Source of the DNA: Hyphomicrobium methylovorum
Lineage (GTDB): Bacteria; Pseudomonadota; Alphaproteobacteria; Rhizobiales; Hyphomicrobiaceae
Assembly (NCBI RefSeq): GCF_013626205.1
Contig: NZ_QHJE01000001.1
Location: 1,178,001 to 1,242,000 of the forward strand
Reading direction: 5' to 3'
Length of the DNA stretch: 64,000 nt
A program made the translations under genes and the position numbers. Shown here in pieces: positions 36,133 through 45,880 of this stretch (position 1 is its first letter; the number at the start of each line of letters is the position of its first letter). The notes under the pieces were generated by a model. The model made no database searches and was not told the origin of the DNA. It saw only the letters and a list, made by a program, of their open reading frames with translations.

Positions 36133-37668
36133 TCAGTCGCTAATTCTGATTTCCAGCTTTTTTCCGAGCATGTTCGCTAGCGCCCCGAACCGGCGGCGGA
36201 CGCGCTCCCCGTCGAGATCAGCGTAAACCCGGGGGATCGTGAGGACGAGGCTGTCGTTCTCGTACGAAAGTGGGGTCTGATCGATAATTCCGGACATCCC
36301 GATCGATAGCATATGGGCTGCCCGGATTGCCGAGCCCAGGATCTTGGCGCGCCTCTGAACGCGCTTGCTGACGAGCGACCGCAAACGGTCGGACAGCTGT
36401 GCGGTGCTGTCCTCCGAGGCCTCGTGCCGGTGAAATACGGATAGAGCCAGGAAGATGCGTCCCTGGTGGTCGACGCCGCCCAGGCCCGCGTGCGCAATCG
36501 TATTGACGCTCTGTTCGCCGCGATAATCGGGATGCGCGCGCCAGCCGACGTCTGACAGAAGACATGCTGCGTGGCGCAGGCGCCGTTCGTCGGCCGTTTC
36601 CTCGAGAGCGGGATCGGCGAAGAGCAGGTCCGTCCAGCGGCACAGCTCCCAAGCGTGCGAGATCGAGCGTGCACGCAGCGCCGCATAGTCTTCGCAGAAA
36701 CTGATCAGCGGATCGCGCTGGCGCTCATGCGGCGGCAAGAGGCCGTAGATCAAACCTTCGCGGATACCGAAGACGGAGAACACGATCTGCTTGGGCTGCA
36801 TGCGCCGAAGCAGGCGTTCGAGAACGATTGCGCCGAACGGCAGGACTTCGCGGCGGGCGCGGGCTACGCCCGAGATGTTCGGGAGATCAAGCGGCTTCTT
36901 CGCTTTACGGAACTGCTCGCAAAAATCGAGGGTTTCGCGCAGCGACAGCTTATATCCCTGCATCACGCGCAAGGGATAATTGATGGAATCCATGTGCATC
37001 TTGGCGAGCGAGCGCCACGTTCCGCCAACTGCGTAGAACGTGCCGCCTTCACCGCGAGAGAGCCACGGCAAGGCGCTGATCGCGCCGTCGATGATGTCCG
37101 TCGCCCGGTCGATCTTGTTCGAGGTTGCGTCGATGAGGCGAAGGCCGCCGAGCGGAAGCGTCACCGCTTCGCAAAGCTTGTCGTGATCCAGATCGATGAT
37201 TTCCAGGCTGCCGCCGCCGAGATCGCCGACGATACCGTCAGCGTCGACGAAGCCCATCATGATGCCCTGGGCTGCGAGCAGAGCTTCTTTCTGGCCTGAA
37301 AGAACTTCGATATCGACGCCAAGTGCGGCTTCACCGCGGGCAATAAACTCGTCGCCGTTTTGGGCATCGCGCACCGCAGCCGTGGCGATGGCGCGCAGAT
37401 TCTTTACGCCCAGTATTCGGGCGATGACGCTAAAGCGCGCCAGTGCCGAAAGAGCGCGCTCGACCGCTTCAATTCCAAGGCTTCCTGTTGTCGCCACTGA
37501 GCGGCCGAGACCGCAAAGAACCTTTTCGTTGAAGACAGGCGTTGGGGATCGAACCGCACCCTCATAGATAACAAGCCGGACCGAGTTCGATCCGATGTCG
37601 ATGACCCCGATGGGCTCCATTTCGTCGGTGCGTTCATTGGCACCGGATATTTCCATCCATCGGGTCAC
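36133..37668 (-). CDS. ppx: Exopolyphosphatase / guanosine pentaphosphate phosphatase family
   Basis: 511 residues of the Ppx/GppA ASKHA fold: IGVIDIGSNSVRLVIYEG, DADGIVGDLGGGSLEIIDL as the second phosphate loop, and a C-terminal HD-like helical domain (RLRHAACLLSDVGWRAHPDYRGEQS with HA of GLGGVDHQGR). It removes terminal phosphate from polyphosphate and in some species acts on pppGpp. It lies 13 bases after ppk on the same strand, so synthesis and breakdown enzymes are coupled. The start could be GTG 37668, ATG 37656 or ATG 37620; homology begins at the last. Confidence 0.94.
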   Translation of the reverse strand: MTRWMEISGANERTDEMEPIGVIDIGSNSVRLVIYEGAVRSPTPVFNEKVLCGLGRSVATTGSLGIEAVERALSALARFSVIARILGVKNLRAIATAAVRDAQNGDEFIARGEAALGVDIEVLSGQKEALLAAQGIMMGFVDADGIVGDLGGGSLEIIDLDHDKLCEAVTLPLGGLRLIDATSNKIDRATDIIDGAISALPWLSRGEGGTFYAVGGTWRSLAKMHMDSINYPLRVMQGYKLSLRETLDFCEQFRKAKKPLDLPNISGVARARREVLPFGAIVLERLLRRMQPKQIVFSVFGIREGLIYGLLPPHERQRDPLISFCEDYAALRARSISHAWELCRWTDLLFADPALEETADERRLRHAACLLSDVGWRAHPDYRGEQSVNTIAHAGLGGVDHQGRIFLALSVFHRHEASEDSTAQLSDRLRSLVSKRVQRRAKILGSAIRAAHMLSIGMSGIIDQTPLSYENDSLVLTIPRVYADLDGERVRRRFGALANMLGKKLEIRISD

Positions 37669-37681
37669 GCGTTGCTCAGCC

Positions 37682-39853
37682 TCAACCCTTTTGGTTGAAA
37701 CGTTGCGGGAAGCTTTCCTTCAAGGACTTCCCGCGGCCGGAAAGCGAAGGATTTGTCATAAAGTATTTGTGGGCGTTGAAGGCTTCCTCTCCAGGCCCCG
37801 GCTGCAGGCGCGTTGCACTGCCGTCGCTGTTCACGCGCCAGCTCTGCTGATTATCTTTGAGATTGGCGACCATGATCTGATTCAGCACCTGCTCGTGCAC
37901 CGTCGGATTTTTGACAGGTGCCATTGCCTCAACGCGCCGATCAAGATTACGCGGCATCATGTCGGCGGAGCTGATGTAGACGGCGGCGTTGGGGGAAGGC
38001 AAGGCCTCGCCATTTCCAAAACAGTAAATTCGTGCGTGCTCAAGGAAGCGGCCGATGATGCTTTTTACACGGATGTTGCTTGAGAGCCCCGGAATGCCGG
38101 GGCGAAGGCAGCAAACACCGCGCACGACGAGATCAATCGGCACACCTGCGGCGCTTGCGTCATAGAGCGCTGCGATGATTTGCGGATCAACCAGCGAGTT
38201 CATCTTCCACCAGATGCCGCTCGGCTTCCCTGCCTTGGCGTTCTGAATCTCCTGCGCGATATGCGTCATGATTCGATTGCGAATGCCGTGCGGACTTGCC
38301 GCCATGCATTCAAGCTCAGACGGCTCACCGTAGCCCGTCACGAAATTCATGATGCGCGAGACGTCGCGGGCGATGACCGGGTCCGTCGTGAAGAGCGACA
38401 GGTCCGTATAAATGCGCGCGGTCTGCGGATGATAGTTGCCCGTTCCGATGTGGCAATACGTCATCAGCTCGCTGCCCTCGCGGCGCACGATGATGCCGAG
38501 CTTGGCGTGCGTCTTCAATTCGGTGAAGCCGTAGACGACGTGAACGCCCGCGCTTTCAAGATCGCGCGCCCAGCGGATATTCGCGGCTTCGTCGAAGCGT
38601 GCCTTCAACTCGACGACGGCGGTAACGGACTTGCCTGCCTCGACCGCTTCCTTCAACGCCTGCACGATCGGACTGTCGCGCGAGGTGCGATAGAGCGTCC
38701 ATTTGATCGCCATGACGTTCGGGTCGGCAACTGCCTGACGCAGGTACTGCACGACAACGTCGAAGCTCTCGTAGGGGTGATGGACGACGATGTCCTTCTT
38801 GCGGACGGCCGCGAAGCAGTCTCCGCTGAATTCGCGAATACGTTCGGGGAAGCGGATCGGGAACGGTTTGAACAGAAGCTCAGGGCGATCCGTCACGATA
38901 AGCTGCGCGACGTCTGCAAGCGCCAGGATACCGTCCTTTACGAATACGCTTTCGTCGCGGACTTCCAGCTCTTCGAGAACGAATTTGCGCAAACGCTCCG
39001 ACATGCGCGCTTCGATTTCGAGACGAATTACATTTCCGCGCCGGCGACGCTTGAGCTGGCTTTCGTAAGACCGAACGAGATCTTCGGCTTCTTCCTGAAG
39101 CTCGAGATCGCTGTCGCGAAGAACACGGAACGCGCCCTGGCTCTTGATTTCGAAGCCTGAGAACAGCTCGCCAATGAACAGGCCGATGACGCTTTCGAGG
39201 CGAACGAAGCGGATTTCCTTCGGCTTATCCGGATCGGATTCGAGACGGATAAAGCGTTCGAGCTGTCCCGGGATCGGGATCAGTCCGTTCATCGTTTTTC
39301 CGTCGGCATGGCGCACCAGTTCGACGACCACGGTCATCGCCTTGTTCGGAACGAACGGGAACGGATGGGCAGGGTCGGCAGCGATCGGCGTCAGGATCGG
39401 GAAGATGCGATTGAGGAACAGCTGTTCGAGCCAGTTGCGATCGGACTTCGTCAATTCGTCCGACTGCAATACGGAAATTCCGGCGGCGCTCATCTCGGTC
39501 TTCAGCGTCTGCCAGGACGCCTGCTTGTCGGCGATGAGGCTCGCGGCGAATTTGTTGATTGCCGCCAACTGATCGATCGGGGTCAGGCCGTCCTGTGAGA
39601 GCGTCGTGATGCCAGCGCGGATCTGGCCGTACACGCCCGCCGCGCGGACCATGTAAAATTCGTCGAGATTTGCTGCGGCAATTGACAGAAATCGCAAACG
39701 TTCGAGCAGCGGATGGCTGGTGTTGCCCGCCTCTTCGAGAACACGGCGATTGAATTGCAGCCAGGAAAGCTCCCGGTTGTAGAAGCGGTCGGCCCCTTCG
39801 GGGATGTTCTGGGCTTCGACTTTAAGCACGTTTCGCTGTTTCGCCGTTGTCAT
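37682..39853 (-). CDS. ppk: Polyphosphate kinase 1
   Basis: 723 residues from ATG 39853. N-terminal [20 protein letters not shown], head domain [12 protein letters not shown] and [18 protein letters not shown] are PPK1 hallmarks. The PLD-like catalytic part includes [20 protein letters not shown], the autophosphorylated His in [13 protein letters not shown], and [24 protein letters not shown]. It makes polyphosphate reversibly from ATP. GGAG lies 11-15 bases before ATG 39853; the frame is open to 39928. hda precedes it by 88 bases and ppx follows. Confidence 0.96.
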   Translation of the reverse strand: MTTAKQRNVLKVEAQNIPEGADRFYNRELSWLQFNRRVLEEAGNTSHPLLERLRFLSIAAANLDEFYMVRAAGVYGQIRAGITTLSQDGLTPIDQLAAINKFAASLIADKQASWQTLKTEMSAAGISVLQSDELTKSDRNWLEQLFLNRIFPILTPIAADPAHPFPFVPNKAMTVVVELVRHADGKTMNGLIPIPGQLERFIRLESDPDKPKEIRFVRLESVIGLFIGELFSGFEIKSQGAFRVLRDSDLELQEEAEDLVRSYESQLKRRRRGNVIRLEIEARMSERLRKFVLEELEVRDESVFVKDGILALADVAQLIVTDRPELLFKPFPIRFPERIREFSGDCFAAVRKKDIVVHHPYESFDVVVQYLRQAVADPNVMAIKWTLYRTSRDSPIVQALKEAVEAGKSVTAVVELKARFDEAANIRWARDLESAGVHVVYGFTELKTHAKLGIIVRREGSELMTYCHIGTGNYHPQTARIYTDLSLFTTDPVIARDVSRIMNFVTGYGEPSELECMAASPHGIRNRIMTHIAQEIQNAKAGKPSGIWWKMNSLVDPQIIAALYDASAAGVPIDLVVRGVCCLRPGIPGLSSNIRVKSIIGRFLEHARIYCFGNGEALPSPNAAVYISSADMMPRNLDRRVEAMAPVKNPTVHEQVLNQIMVANLKDNQQSWRVNSDGSATRLQPGPGEEAFNAHKYFMTNPSLSGRGKSLKESFPQRFNQKG

Positions 39854-39941
39854 GACTGGAGAAGCTCCGACCCAAAGAAATAAGCTCAGACTCCAGGATT
39901 GCATAGGATTGTCGCAGAAACGTAACATCCGGGCGCGGCAT

Positions 39942-40616
39942 TCAGTACCCTAAACTGTCCAGGGCGGCGGCCGCGACGGGACGGGTAACGCGCTGCTGAA
40001 GGACCAGGGCCTGCCGGTCTGCCTCGGCCACGAACCGCTCGGCCGCGCGCAGCGAACGCTCCATCCGCACAATGACATAGTCGATAATATGCGGCTCGAC
40101 GCTCAGTTGGCGGTCCGCAAAGAGCTTAACCAGAACGGCCCGCAGAAGCTGGTCGTCCGGCGCTTCTATGGATGCCATCGGGAGCGCCTTGAGGCGGGAC
40201 AGAAGATCGGGAAGCCGCACGGCGAGTTCGCCTGGTGCGACGTTGGACGTGAGAAGGACCTGGAGCCGCTGTTCACGGACGAGGTTGAGCAGGTGGAAGA
40301 TCGCGGCTTCGTCAGCCGTTTCCCCAATGTCCTCGATCAGGATTGCGCCGCCGTCCGCGAGTTCTGGCACCCGCTCGCGCGTGATCGACAACGCCTTCTC
40401 CGCGACGGCGCCCGCGCGCGAAGCCCAGATGCTTGCGAGATGCGTTTTCCCGCTGCCTTCGCGTCCGACAAGAACGGCCGCGCCAACCGGCCAATCCGGC
40501 CAACGGTCAATCAGATTGACTGCGGCAGCGTTCGAATCCGAGACGAGAAAATCTTCAAGCCCCATCGCGGTTCGATGTGGAAGTTCGAAGACGAGTTGCT
40601 CCGGCTGTGTCGACAT
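39942..40616 (-). CDS. hdaA: DnaA-related regulatory ATPase HdaA
   Basis: 224 residues. Walker [11 protein letters not shown] (~51-60) and Walker B ILIEDIG belong to the DnaA AAA+ family, with the sensor region [18 protein letters not shown]. The protein stops after the AAA+ lid, without the DnaA DNA-binding domain. QLVFELP at 7-13 looks like a sliding-clamp binding motif. HdaA with the clamp drives ATP hydrolysis by DnaA after initiation. The frame is open to 40991, but homology starts at ATG 40616. It lies 14 bases after the AI-2E-type permease gene, its usual neighbour. Confidence 0.92.
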   Translation of the reverse strand: MSTQPEQLVFELPHRTAMGLEDFLVSDSNAAAVNLIDRWPDWPVGAAVLVGREGSGKTHLASIWASRAGAVAEKALSITRERVPELADGGAILIEDIGETADEAAIFHLLNLVREQRLQVLLTSNVAPGELAVRLPDLLSRLKALPMASIEAPDDQLLRAVLVKLFADRQLSVEPHIIDYVIVRMERSLRAAERFVAEADRQALVLQQRVTRPVAAAALDSLGY

Positions 40617-40630
40617 AGATTGAGCGGTAC

Positions 40631-41701
40631 TTATGCTGGGCTGTTGTTGCCACGATAGACGGACGACGCCAGGTAAGACCTGATCGCATATCTTACGAGC
40701 ACGCCTATTGCGGCGGAAACCGGCACGGCGACAAGCAGCCCCAAAAATCCGAACAGATAGCTGAACGTCAGCAGTGCAAAAATGAGCCAGACGGGATGCA
40801 GCCCGACTTCCGAACCAATGATGTTTGGAGAGAGGACTGCCGACTCCAGCGCCTGCCCGCCGAGCATGATCGCGATAACGATCAGAAGTGAGATCGTATC
40901 CGGCCAGTACTGCACGATCGCCAGACCGACAGCCGTCAGCGTGCCGACCGACCAGCCGACCACGGGAATGAATGACGCCAACCCCGTGCACAGTCCAACG
41001 AGAAGACCATACTGCAAACCAGCGATACTGAGCGCGCCCGCATAATAGCAGGCGAGAATAATGCAGACGACGCCTTGCCCGCGGATGAAAGCGGAAACGC
41101 GATGATTGATTTCGCGCGAGAGGTCACGCAGCTCTTCTGCGTTGTCGCGGGGCAGCCAGGAATCGACCTTGGCAACGAGCTTTGGCCAGTCCTTCAGCGT
41201 GTAGAAGAATACGATCGGCGTAACGAGAACGACGGAAACGAAGTTGAATGCTGCTGAGCCCTGATTCCAGATGCTCTGCGCAACGCCCGCCAGCAACGCG
41301 GGCAGCGCAGACGATGTCGCCTCGATTGCGGACCGGGCGGTCGCCTCCGCCTGCGGATATCGCGCGCCGAGGTACTCGCGCGCGTTTGCCTCGGCCAAGG
41401 CCTTCAGCCGTTCGATCTGGTGCGGCGCGGCTTCAACGAAATCGGCGATCTGCTGCACAAGGATCGGGACGATGAACACCAGTGCGAAGCCGATGAGAAA
41501 CAACGAAACCGCAAGCACGAGGATCGATGAAGCCCAGCGCGGTATGCCTATGCGGCTCATCGCATCGACGATTGGGTTCAGAAAGTAAGCGAGTGTCAGG
41601 CCGATCACGAAGGGCAGCAGCACGGGTGCCAGCAACTGAACGAGATAGGCAAACAGAAGTGCTGTCGCCAGCCAGAATAGCGCGTGCCGCTCGATCAGCA
41701 T
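40631..41701 (-). CDS. AI-2E transporter family permease (PerM-like)
   Basis: 356 residues with seven to eight membrane helices. The N-terminal pair (FWLATALLFAYLVQLLAPVLLPFVIGLTLAYFLNPIVDAM) and GQALESAVLSPNIIGSEVGLHPVWLIFALLTFSYLFGFLGLLVAVPVSAAIGVLVR are the family signature. A soluble stretch at ~80-145 separates them. Members have been linked to autoinducer-2 export or Na/H antiport, but most, including this one in the hda-ppk neighbourhood, have no proven role. It follows the CDP-alcohol transferase gene by 50 bases and precedes hdaA by 14. Confidence 0.92.
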   Translation of the reverse strand: MLIERHALFWLATALLFAYLVQLLAPVLLPFVIGLTLAYFLNPIVDAMSRIGIPRWASSILVLAVSLFLIGFALVFIVPILVQQIADFVEAAPHQIERLKALAEANAREYLGARYPQAEATARSAIEATSSALPALLAGVAQSIWNQGSAAFNFVSVVLVTPIVFFYTLKDWPKLVAKVDSWLPRDNAEELRDLSREINHRVSAFIRGQGVVCIILACYYAGALSIAGLQYGLLVGLCTGLASFIPVVGWSVGTLTAVGLAIVQYWPDTISLLIVIAIMLGGQALESAVLSPNIIGSEVGLHPVWLIFALLTFSYLFGFLGLLVAVPVSAAIGVLVRYAIRSYLASSVYRGNNSPA

Positions 41702-41751
41702 TCGATCAATCCTTCATGGTCAAGGCGGATACGAGATACAGCGCGCAGGCT

Positions 41752-42303
41752 TCAAATTTTCGAGTCAGACGATTCGTAGGTCATGTGGCGCAACCAGATG
41801 CGCAGATAGGCAGCGAGTGACGCTACCGTCGTCACCGCCGCAAGGAAGGTGAGAAACTGAACCGGGCCTTTGAAATTCAGCGAGAAGGCTTCGTCCGCCA
41901 GTACGGTGCCAGCAAGCACGATCTGCGCGACGGTATTCATTTTGCTGACGGCCAGCGGCTTCATCGGAGTTGGATGGTTGAGAAGCCAGGAAAGGACCAC
42001 GCCGATGATGATCAACACGTCGCGCGAGACGACGAGGATCACCAGCCAGGACGGCAGACTGTTGGTGACGCCCAGCGCAATGAAGATGCAGACGATAAGC
42101 AGCTTGTCGGCAATCGGGTCGAGATAGGCACCGAGTTCCGTTTCCCAGCCAAAGCGTTTGGCGAGGAAGCCGTCTACGGCGTCGGAGATGCCGGCGACGA
42201 CAAACGCCAGAAAGGCGGCCTGGATCTCTCCCGTCAAAAGCAACCAAAAAACCACGGGAACGAGAATCACGCGGCCGAGCGTAATCAGGTTTGGAATGCT
42301 CAC
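41752..42303 (-). CDS. CDP-alcohol phosphatidyltransferase family protein (PgsA-like)
   Basis: 183 residues with about five membrane helices. The signature DGx2ARx8Gx3Dx3D is present as DAVDGFLAKRFGWETELGAYLDPIADK (~41-67; Lys in place of Ala at one variable position). Opening MSIPNLITLGRVILVPVVFWLL is typical of PgsA. It probably joins CDP-diacylglycerol to glycerol 3-phosphate or another alcohol in inner-membrane lipid synthesis. Alphaproteobacteria often have several paralogues, so the exact acceptor is open. Upstream, DUF2066 ends 169 bases away on the same strand. Confidence 0.9.
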   Translation of the reverse strand: MSIPNLITLGRVILVPVVFWLLLTGEIQAAFLAFVVAGISDAVDGFLAKRFGWETELGAYLDPIADKLLIVCIFIALGVTNSLPSWLVILVVSRDVLIIIGVVLSWLLNHPTPMKPLAVSKMNTVAQIVLAGTVLADEAFSLNFKGPVQFLTFLAAVTTVASLAAYLRIWLRHMTYESSDSKI

Positions 42304-42472
42304 GCCGAAAATCTTCCCGTATTGCTGCGAACGACTTGTGCGCGCGCCGTTCCAGGGCGCCGCGATCTAGCTAACTAGCCTCTGAGGGTTCGTCCCGTCG
42401 AGCACATCCTGCACAATATACAGGCGGCCCCGCTGTCGCGTGACCGAAATGCCAATCCAATTATTTTGAATT

Positions 42473-43645
42473 TCAATAGTTTGGGCGAAGGACCCAGCCC
42501 GAACCTGTGTCCATCAGGCTTATTCCCCGGCTCCCGAGGGCATTTGCGAGGCCCCGCGCGCCGCCCGGAAACTGGAGGGAAATGTGGGCATTGCTCGCCG
42601 ACACACTTTCAATATTCAGCGCGTCAACGCCCGGGGTATCGAGAAGCTGGGTGCGAATGCGGTCCCATTGTGAGCTATTAACGAACTCAGCGACCAAGGC
42701 CACGTCTTCGCCATTGCCGCCCGTTGCGGCTTCCCAGACCGGCGCAGCGGCCGCCGCGGCGGCCCGGTGTGCCTCGCCTGCGGATTTGATGGCCTTCCAC
42801 CGTCCTTCAAGCACGCCGAGCGCGACTATGGCGGCAAGCTGCGCTGAATAATCGAAGTCTCCGTCCGAAACACGATAGACGCGCTTCAACAGCAAGGGGC
42901 CGACAGCGTCACGACCTGCGAGCGTGATCGTCAGACGGCGGGCCGCTTTGTCGGGTTCGGCGATGGCGGCAACGACGAGCTTTGAGTTGTATGCCGCGGT
43001 CAAAGCGCGCAATCCCTCGTCGTTTCCAGCCAGCAGCTTTTGAACCGCGTCAGCTTGAATTTCCGGCTTGAGGTCGGCCATTCGCGCCGGCGTGACGGTG
43101 TGGTCCAGGTCGAGGCCTGCCCAAGCTTGCCGCCATGCACCGGTATCGTTTGAAACGGCCGCCGGTGTGCCACTCATCTGTGCCGTCACCAGCGTAATCG
43201 CTGGGGCCTGTTGATCGACGTAGGGCACGCCGCGCGACGCAAGCTCCGAGCGGACGCGGTCTGCCTGAAACGAAAAGTCGAGATTTGCGAGATAGGCGGT
43301 GGCCGAGTTCCGCTCCGAACGCACCGTCAGGCCGGAGATGAGGCTGGCTGCCTTGATGTCCTTCACGCTCGAAAGTTGCTTGTACGCCGTGACAGGCACG
43401 ATGCGCTTCAGAAGCGCGCGGAATGCCGCCTGCTGCCCATCCGACAGCGCCTGCTGCTTCGCGTTAACGGCATTCTCTGCCGTCGCGTCCACCGGGTAGT
43501 TGCCAACCGTGTAGACCCCGTCGGCAGCGGCTGCAGCGGGCGGGCTGGACGCGACCGTGTGCAGCCCGAAAACCGCGGCAATCATCGCGACAGCCATTGC
43601 TGCATTGCGGACAGCGTGCACCCCGGTTTTCCCCCTATCGTCCAA
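42473..43645 (-). CDS. DUF2066-containing exported protein
   Basis: 390 residues. A signal peptide or anchor (AVRNAAMAVAMIAAVFGLHTVASSPPAAAAA) precedes DUF2066: VYTVGNYPVDATAENAVNAKQQALSDGQQAAFRALLKRIVPV. The C-terminal half includes VALVAEFVNSSQWDRIRTQLLDTPGVDALNIESVS, reminiscent of a small ferredoxin-like outer domain. Function is unknown. Its conserved position divergent from purMN and ahead of the CDP-alcohol transferase, AI-2E permease and hda genes suggests an envelope role. It is divergent from purM over 173 bases. Confidence 0.9.
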   Translation of the reverse strand: MDDRGKTGVHAVRNAAMAVAMIAAVFGLHTVASSPPAAAAADGVYTVGNYPVDATAENAVNAKQQALSDGQQAAFRALLKRIVPVTAYKQLSSVKDIKAASLISGLTVRSERNSATAYLANLDFSFQADRVRSELASRGVPYVDQQAPAITLVTAQMSGTPAAVSNDTGAWRQAWAGLDLDHTVTPARMADLKPEIQADAVQKLLAGNDEGLRALTAAYNSKLVVAAIAEPDKAARRLTITLAGRDAVGPLLLKRVYRVSDGDFDYSAQLAAIVALGVLEGRWKAIKSAGEAHRAAAAAAAPVWEAATGGNGEDVALVAEFVNSSQWDRIRTQLLDTPGVDALNIESVSASNAHISLQFPGGARGLANALGSRGISLMDTGSGWVLRPNY

Positions 43646-43818
43646 ACCCGGCCGCGATGAGCGTCCAAGTGGCTTCGTTGCTCTCGTTCGGTCGGGCTGC
43701 TACGACCCCCATGTCGTAGCTGGCAATGGGGCAAAAGTGAGTTTTACCGCAAGCCTAGCCTGTGCGATCTACGACGCTCATCACTTAACGCTTCACGCCT
43801 GCCGATGCACGAGGATCG

Positions 43819-44949
43819 ATGCCACCTACCGGGGATAAGCCGTCACAGTCCATGACCTATGCCGACGCGGGCGTCGACATTGATGCCGGCAATGCGCTTG
43901 TTACGGCCATCAAGCCGTTGGCGAAGGCAACGAGCCGCGCCGGAGCAGATGTCGATCTTGGCGGGTTTGGCGGGCTGTTCGATCTGAAGCGCGCTGGCTT
44001 TCGCGATCCGATCCTTGTCGCCGCGAACGACGGCGTCGGGACCAAGCTCAAAATCGCGATTGAAAGCGGCGCACATTCGACCATCGGCATCGATCTTGTT
44101 GCGATGTGCGTGAACGATCTCGTCGTGCAGGGCGCGGAACCGCTGTTCTTTCTCGATTACCTTGCCGTCGGAAAACTCGACGTTGCCGTCGCGCGCGAAG
44201 TCGTTGCGGGCATTGCGGACGGGTGCCGACAGGCTGGCGCAGCGCTGATCGGCGGTGAAACAGCCGAGATGCCGGGCATGTATCGCGGCGGCGATTACGA
44301 CCTCGCCGGGTTCGCTGTCGGCGCAGTCGAGCGCGGCGAAATTCTACCGCGCAATGATATTGCCGTGGGCGACGTTTTAATCGGTCTCAAGTCATCCGGT
44401 GTGCATTCGAACGGGTACAGCCTGGTACGCAAGCTCGTTGAACGGAGCGGGCTGGATTGGGCCGCGCCCGCGCCGTTCTCGGCCGGGCAAACACTCGGCG
44501 AAGCGCTGCTCACGCCGACGCGGATTTACGTCAAGCCGCTGCTCGCCGCGATCCGCGCGACCGGCGGCTCTGGCCCGGCCGGGGCGATCAAAGCGCTGTC
44601 GCACATTACCGGCGGTGGCCTCTCGGAGAATTTGCCGCGCGTGATGGCAGGCGATGTGGCCGCCCGCATCGATCTTTCCGCGATCCAGGCGCCTTCAGTC
44701 TTCGGTTGGCTGGCCGAGACAGGGCGGCTCGATCCGCGTGAACTCCTGCGCACGTTCAACTGCGGTATCGGCATGGTTGTCGTTGTGAGCCGGGATCGCT
44801 CGGCTGAAGTTTTGGCCGCCCTCAAATCGGCGGGCGAAGATCCGGTCGTCATCGGAGACGTGATACCGCCGACGGGCGAAAAATCCGATGCCAAGGGCAA
44901 GGGCGAGGCTTGGGCCGTGAAGTACGACGGGGCTCTGGCGCTGGCATAA
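43819..44949 (+). CDS. purM: Phosphoribosylformylglycinamidine cyclo-ligase (AIR synthetase)
   Basis: 376 residues. ATP- and substrate-binding signatures are [62 protein letters not shown] and [21 protein letters not shown], with [18 protein letters not shown] and [14 protein letters not shown]. It closes FGAM to AIR in purine synthesis. The start may be ATG 43819 or the later ATG 43852 at MTYADAG. It is followed by purN 80 bases on, as usual in this group. Confidence 0.97.
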   Translation: MPPTGDKPSQSMTYADAGVDIDAGNALVTAIKPLAKATSRAGADVDLGGFGGLFDLKRAGFRDPILVAANDGVGTKLKIAIESGAHSTIGIDLVAMCVNDLVVQGAEPLFFLDYLAVGKLDVAVAREVVAGIADGCRQAGAALIGGETAEMPGMYRGGDYDLAGFAVGAVERGEILPRNDIAVGDVLIGLKSSGVHSNGYSLVRKLVERSGLDWAAPAPFSAGQTLGEALLTPTRIYVKPLLAAIRATGGSGPAGAIKALSHITGGGLSENLPRVMAGDVAARIDLSAIQAPSVFGWLAETGRLDPRELLRTFNCGIGMVVVVSRDRSAEVLAALKSAGEDPVVIGDVIPPTGEKSDAKGKGEAWAVKYDGALALA

Positions 44950-45029
44950 GCCCGCCGAGGCCGTCGATCCGTTTGGCATGATTTCGCACGCCTCTCGCGT
45001 CGCGTCGTGGGCTCTGCTAGACCGCCGCC

Positions 45030-45683
45030 ATGACGAAGAAAATTCGCACCGCAATTCTGATCTCGAGCCGCGGCTCAAACATGCAGGCGCTGGTTGAAGC
45101 CGCGCAGGCGGCTGACTATCCGGCCGAGATCGTGCTCGTTGGTTCCAATCGTCCCGACGCTGAGGGTCTCGCCTGGGCGGACGCGCGCGGCCTTCGCACG
45201 CTCGCGATCGATCATACGCGGCACGCAAGTCGCGAGGCGTTTGAAACGTCGTTGCAGGAAGCGCTTGAAGCTGTCGACGCCGAGCTTGTGGCTCTGGCGG
45301 GATTTATGCGGATTCTAACCGCGCCGTTCGTCGAGAAGTGGCGCAATCGGATGATCAATATTCATCCATCGCTTCTTCCGAGTTTCCGCGGACTGCACAC
45401 TCATGAGCAGGCTTTGGCGGCGGGCGTGCGCATCGCCGGGTGCACCGTGCATTTCGTCCGGCCCGACATGGACACCGGCCCAATCATCGCTCAGGCGGCT
45501 GTTCCGGTGGACAGCTGCGACACTCCTGCAACGCTCGGGGCGCGTGTATTGGGTGCCGAACACGTGCTTTACCCGGCGGCGCTACGCCTGGTCGCCTCTG
45601 GAGATGCCCGCTGCGAAGGCGACAAAATCTTTATGAAACAGAATGTTAACAGCTCTCTGCCACTGTACTCGGTAACCGATTAA
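45030..45683 (+). CDS. purN: Phosphoribosylglycinamide formyltransferase PurN
   Basis: 217 residues. The opening RTAILISSRGSNMQALVEAAQ is the phosphate-binding loop. The catalytic Asn-His-Asp set lies in NIHPSLLPSFRGLHTHEQALAAGVRIAGCTVHFVRPDMDTGPIIAQAAVPV (N and H near 109-111, H and D further on). It transfers formyl from 10-formyl-THF to GAR in purine synthesis. It follows purM. An 8-bp inverted repeat (45671-45678 with 45700-45707) overlaps its last codons, without a T-run. Confidence 0.96.
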   Translation: MTKKIRTAILISSRGSNMQALVEAAQAADYPAEIVLVGSNRPDAEGLAWADARGLRTLAIDHTRHASREAFETSLQEALEAVDAELVALAGFMRILTAPFVEKWRNRMINIHPSLLPSFRGLHTHEQALAAGVRIAGCTVHFVRPDMDTGPIIAQAAVPVDSCDTPATLGARVLGAEHVLYPAALRLVASGDARCEGDKIFMKQNVNSSLPLYSVTD

Positions 45684-45880
45684 ATGGAAAAACACCGCTC
45701 GGTTACCCTGCACTGGCAGTCGCATGGACAGCCACCCCCCAAAGCATGGTAATTCTAGAAATTCCGGAGAGGGAGATCCGGCGAGTTGAACTGCCTGTGC
45801 GATACCACGGGCAAATCTGCACGCGCCGACGGCCGCGCTTCGTAGCGATGGTACGCCGCTCCCGAATGGAGGCATAGTTG

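Noticed and set aside
45684-45752. A 22-codon frame (MEKHRSVTLHW...) directly after purN
   Set aside because: Too short, no ribosome site, and half of it lies in the inverted repeat; no support as a gene.
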